This document shows positions 12,775 through 15,208 of a DNA stretch of 15,208 nucleotides, one piece after another. Source of the stretch: Planctomycetota bacterium (GTDB taxonomy: Bacteria; Planctomycetota; Phycisphaerae; WQYP01); NCBI GenBank assembly GCA_021852225.1, contig JAJZOA010000177.1, positions 1-15,208 of the forward strand, read 5' to 3'. The translations under genes were made by a program, and so were the position numbers. The first letter of the stretch is position 1. The number at the start of each line of letters is the position of its first letter. The notes below the pieces were generated by a model. The model worked only from the letters and a program-made list of their open reading frames with translations, did no database searches and was not told the DNA's origin.

Positions 12775-13502
12775 AGCCGATCACGAACCGATCGACATTT
12801 ATTTGCCCCGATCAGGGAAAAGGGAAGTTTAACGGAAAATCGTGCGGGCGGCCAAAAGATGAAAACCGCCTTTTTAAGTAAAATGCGAAGCGCGATGGGC
12901 GGGCAGGAAAGCGTAGATTTTTTTCCGGGCGGCAATCTACTTTGCAGGCCAAGTGGCCAGACGCGTCAATCATTGAGTTGCGGTTTAACCCGCTGTGGAT
13001 CGGCGGAGACGCAGTGCGCCCGGCTTCACCGATGAACGCTATTGAATGCGCGATGGCAAGATTCCATCACGTGCCCGGTTTATGTGGAAGATCGCTAAGT
13101 TTGTGATTCGAGAATATTTTTGTGGCCATCAGGCATCCTGAGGCTGTCTCCATAGCGGGCAAAAAGAGGGCCGGCTCGTTTGGCAGGCACATAGAACGCC
13201 CCCCAATGTATTTGCATTTTGCTTATCTGGGGGTCGGGCATCCTGGCCAGAATTTTACAGCTTTACTTTGGCTCTAATTGCTGTTCTTTCCTGATCACCC
13301 ATGCCTTCATGACGGTTCCACACTCCAACGTTCGTAATTTGACCCGCTTGCGATCTTATCAATTCAGCCCTTTAAAAGCGTTTAAATTCACAGCGTGCGC
13401 GAAATATCCATAGCATTCATTTCGCATCCAAATAGAAGCGGACACGGTCGGAATTTTGCGCCAAAACAATTTTGCCTGCGCGACAGAAGCTTAAAAGTCT
13501 GG
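12775..13502. other. Long region without a recognised gene, between proC and the toroid gene
   Basis: Several frames are open but none has a good SD, a recognisable sequence or sensible composition. Visible structure is limited to a 5-bp hairpin TCAGG-CAT-CCTGA (13129-13141), a second GGCATCCTG at 13237-13245, and a C6/G5 pair at 13199-13233. It may hold the promoter of proC and the 3' end of the toroid transcript. A non-coding RNA or a decayed gene is possible but not supported. Confidence 0.4.
12777..12814. repeat. Three CCGATC direct repeats upstream of proC
   Basis: CCGATC occurs at 12777, 12788 and 12808, in two cases extended to CCGATCA. The offsets are 11 and 20 bases, about one and two helical turns, so the copies would face the same side of the DNA. 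They lie 39-76 bases before the proC start. Confidence 0.3.
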
Positions 13503-14711
13503 TTAATTGGCGCCCGTTGGCGAGTTTCCATCCGCGGCATCCAGCACCAGGCAGCTATAACTGGTCACCAGGACCGGGTTAAATTCCAGCCACCGTTTGG
13601 ACCAGATATTTTTCCAAGAACCGTTTTTCCGCTGCAATGCGGCAAGCTTCTGGTGAATTTCCCGCCGCCAATTGTGCTGAATGCCATTGGCATCGGTAAT
13701 TTCTGGCGTGCCCAACGCCGCCAGGCTGCGTGCAAACATCAGGTAATAATAAAACAGCCCCATTTTACTGTGACCGGTGCCGGGATTGAAAGACAGTGTC
13801 CAGTTAGCCCGTATCCACTTAAGAGCGGCTTTAACCCGCGGATCGGTTTTAGTAAGACCGGCATACACCATGCTTTTCAAGCCGGCGTAGGTCATGGTGC
13901 CGTACGCCGCAAGAGTGGATCCCCCCTTTAGATTATCCCGATCGCCCGCCTGCGATTCGCCACCATTGGCTGCGGTGTAAATAAATCCGCCATTGCTGAG
14001 TCCTTTAGCGAAGGGCTGCGAATTTGTTTCGCTGTTTTCCTGGCACCGCGTCACAAACACCAGCGCCCGCTGAATGGCCGGATTAGAGGCGGGAACGCCG
14101 CTGTCATGCAGGGCGGAAATGAAAAATGTGGTATTGGAAAGGTCCGGCCGCCCCGCGCCATAACCCACGCCGCCATACCAGGAATTACCGGGTGTAATGG
14201 GCTGGCCGCTGGCATCTTTCATTGGCGCTACCCGTTGGAGGGAAATCAGGTAATGCTGGGCCTGGCGAATTTGTTTTTTCCATTCTTTGCCGGGAAGCAT
14301 AGCCAAGGTACTCAGCACAATGCTGGTGTTGTAATTCTGAAGCATGTTGTGAACATAAAAGCCGCCGTCGGGCTGATGGGTACTTTCAATAAAATGCAAA
14401 GCGCGGGCAATGGCCGGGCTGGAAACGGGTATTCCCGCCTGCACAAAAGCCTTCACCACCAGTGCGGTCGTGGCTGGCCCCACCTGGTCAAGCCAAGCCC
14501 CATTAGGCTGCTGGACGGTTAACAAATAATTCAGTCCGCGGGCCAGCACACGATCCTTCACCGCAACACCGGCTACCATAATGGCGGGCTTGGCCGTGCT
14601 GGCGCGGGCAATCGCGGAATCGTCCCCGCCGCCCAGCGGCAGATTCAAAAATACCCCCGCCCCAGCGAACAATGCGAACAATATTCCCAGAACCGGACGA
14701 CCGAATCGCAT
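13503..14711 (-). CDS. Exported prenyltransferase/squalene-oxidase-repeat (alpha-toroid) protein
   Basis: From the start chosen here the protein has 402 residues. The first 26 are a basic start plus a hydrophobic stretch ('PVLGILFALFAGAGVFLNLPL'), a signal peptide or anchor. The rest carries repeats of the terpene-cyclase/prenyltransferase toroid: 'QQPNGAWLDQ' (about 67-76), 'HQPDGGFYV' (112-120), 'NGGFIYTA' near 240 and 'QRKNGSWKNIWSKRW' (360-374), each ending in paired helices. True squalene-hopene cyclases have about 630 residues and a DxDD acid motif; neither is present. It is therefore more likely a periplasmic binding or structural toroid than a cyclase. AAGGAG lies 6 bases before ATG 14711; ATG 14714 is directly adjacent and the frame extends to 14768 without an SD. 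A promoter with an overlapping palindrome lies upstream. Confidence 0.8.
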   Translation of the reverse strand: MRFGRPVLGILFALFAGAGVFLNLPLGGGDDSAIARASTAKPAIMVAGVAVKDRVLARGLNYLLTVQQPNGAWLDQVGPATTALVVKAFVQAGIPVSSPAIARALHFIESTHQPDGGFYVHNMLQNYNTSIVLSTLAMLPGKEWKKQIRQAQHYLISLQRVAPMKDASGQPITPGNSWYGGVGYGAGRPDLSNTTFFISALHDSGVPASNPAIQRALVFVTRCQENSETNSQPFAKGLSNGGFIYTAANGGESQAGDRDNLKGGSTLAAYGTMTYAGLKSMVYAGLTKTDPRVKAALKWIRANWTLSFNPGTGHSKMGLFYYYLMFARSLAALGTPEITDANGIQHNWRREIHQKLAALQRKNGSWKNIWSKRWLEFNPVLVTSYSCLVLDAADGNSPTGAN

Positions 14712-14717
14712 CATCAA

Positions 14718-14723
14718 CTCCTT
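14718..14723 (-). promoter_or_regulatory. SD site deciding the toroid-protein start
   Basis: AAGGAG on the minus strand lies 6 bases before ATG 14711 and 3 before ATG 14714. It places the signal peptide at the true N-terminus and discards 19 residues of the longest frame. Confidence 0.7.
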
Positions 14724-14754
14724 ATTGCCAGTCAAACCCACGGCGGTTTGTATG

Positions 14755-14760
14755 ATTATA
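14755..14760 (-). promoter_or_regulatory. Possible second -10 box before the toroid gene
   Basis: An exact TATAAT on the minus strand lies about 45 bases before the start codon, but no good -35 box is found at 16-18 bases (ACGCTT at 17). It could be a weak or activator-dependent promoter. Confidence 0.3.
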
Positions 14761-14812
14761 TACGCCACAGACTCTCAAAGCGTTTGTCGCATGCAGACAT
14801 ACATGTGAGCCA

Positions 14813-14830
14813 AACCTAAATTTTTAGGTT
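14813..14830. promoter_or_regulatory. Operator-like palindrome over the toroid-gene promoter
   Basis: AACCTAAATTTTTAGGTT has perfect 8-base arms around TT. It covers most of the -10 box at 14826-14831 and the expected start of transcription, the classic position for a repressor site. Confidence 0.5.
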
Positions 14831-14854
14831 ATCTGATTCCACGAACATTGTCAA
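14826..14854 (-). promoter_or_regulatory. Promoter of the toroid gene
   Basis: On the minus strand an exact TTGACA (14849-14854) is followed by a 17-base spacer and TAACCT (14826-14831), which keeps the most important T, A and final T of the -10 box. Transcription would start near 14819, leaving a leader of about 108 bases. Confidence 0.5.
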
Positions 14855-14997
14855 ATTGGCGGGCGGACTTGAATATCCTATCCTCCGTTAAAGATTTGCC
14901 TTTGATGCACGAGCACATTCGTATAAAAGCGGACTACCGGGATTATTCCAAATCGCGCGGCATCCGGGCAAGGTTGTTGAGGGCGATCATTTCGGCT

Positions 14998-15037
14998 CAT
15001 AAGTTTTTGCCGCCGCCACGACTTATGTTCGGCGGCA
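14998..15037. repeat. Two interleaved inverted repeats (pseudoknot geometry)
   Basis: CATAAG (14998-15003) pairs with CTTATG (15022-15027), and TGCCGCC (15008-15014) pairs with GGCGGCA (15031-15037). The pairs cross each other, so as RNA they would form either a pseudoknot or two competing hairpins. The connecting loops are 4, 7 and 3 bases. Confidence 0.35.
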
Positions 15038-15133
15038 TATCGCCCCATGGATGATCCGCCCCGGACACACGCATTCGGCGCATTTGAATGCAATATAAGC
15101 AGTTCGCCGGGTTTCAAACCGCACGGCGACCGG

Positions 15134-15139
15134 TATAAT
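15134..15139 (+). promoter_or_regulatory. Possible promoter reading out of the window
   Basis: An exact TATAAT. The best -35 candidate, TTTCAA at 15112-15117 with a 16-base spacer, matches only three of six consensus bases. RNA would start near 15146 and contain the inverted repeat TGGTTAT / ATAACCA (15167-15173 with 15198-15204), with inner pairs GGAG/CTCC. Confidence 0.35.
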
Positions 15140-15208
15140 TCATTTCAGTTCAGGGGTTGCAGATTTTGGTTATTGGAGATTGCTGACTCCCAGTTCTATA
15201 ACCATCAA

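Larger units (their letters stand above)
14855..15208. other. Right-end intergenic region with promoter-like and structured sequence
   Basis: No coding region is recognisable. On the plus strand there are TATAAA at 14922-14927 without a well-spaced -35 box, interleaved inverted repeats at 14998-15037, an exact TATAAT at 15134-15139, and an inverted repeat at 15167-15204. This suggests the upstream region of a plus-strand gene that starts beyond the window. Confidence 0.4.

Noticed and set aside
13033..13107. Short plus-strand frame starting at ATG 13033
   Set aside because: Only about 24 codons, no SD, no context such as coupling or a nearby terminator.

Overview
The window looks like a chromosomal stretch from a free-living Gram-negative bacterium, most likely a planctomycete of the Phycisphaerae or a related PVC lineage. 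The inference rests on a combination of traits: a secreted protein with a PEP-CTERM-like sorting tail, an exported terpene-cyclase-like toroid protein, an FHA gene paired with a PDZ gene, a GH28-like beta-helix protein, and a large conserved protein of unknown function that I remember from cyanobacteria and planctomycetes. No rRNA, convincing tRNA, CRISPR array, insertion sequence or prophage gene is visible. Most genes are on the minus strand, many are single transcription units, and clear Shine-Dalgarno (SD) sites decide several starts.

Layout. 1-259 (-): N-terminal part of a GspE/PilB-type secretion or pilus ATPase, cut by the window edge. 260-936: no recognised gene. 1071-1400 (-): A-type iron-sulfur carrier with a good promoter, a tiny coupled ORF behind it and an intrinsic terminator. 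1674-3089 (-): membrane-anchored GH28-like beta-helix protein. 3242-4669 (-): conserved protein of unknown function with a strong hairpin in its leader. 4963-5769 (+): PAP2 phosphatase, convergent with and overlapping an MFS transporter at 5714-7078 (-). 7162-8478 (-): HemW. 8626-9120 and 9130-9903 (+): an FHA gene and a PDZ gene in one operon. 9992-10963 (-): PEP-CTERM-type secreted protein with a textbook terminator. 11456-11830 (-): a pterin synthase with the PTPS-III signature (folate) rather than the QueD one. 11911-12738 (-): ProC. 13503-14711 (-): exported prenyltransferase/squalene-oxidase-repeat protein with an operator-like palindrome on its promoter. 14849-15208: promoter-like and structured sequence that may read (+) out of the window.

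How they fit together. The genes are mainly housekeeping (Fe-S assembly, heme delivery, proline and folate synthesis) mixed with envelope functions (PAP2 phosphatase, MFS exporter, secreted beta-helix, toroid and PEP-CTERM proteins, secretion ATPase). I do not see one dedicated multi-gene system. The more unusual signals are regulatory: several genes carry a palindrome or hairpin just before the start codon, and two neighbouring but unrelated genes share a 14-base leader element placed between a hairpin and the start codon. On the protein side, the points of interest are the PTPS-III motif, a GH28-like protein lacking usual active-site residues, and the conserved family of unknown function.
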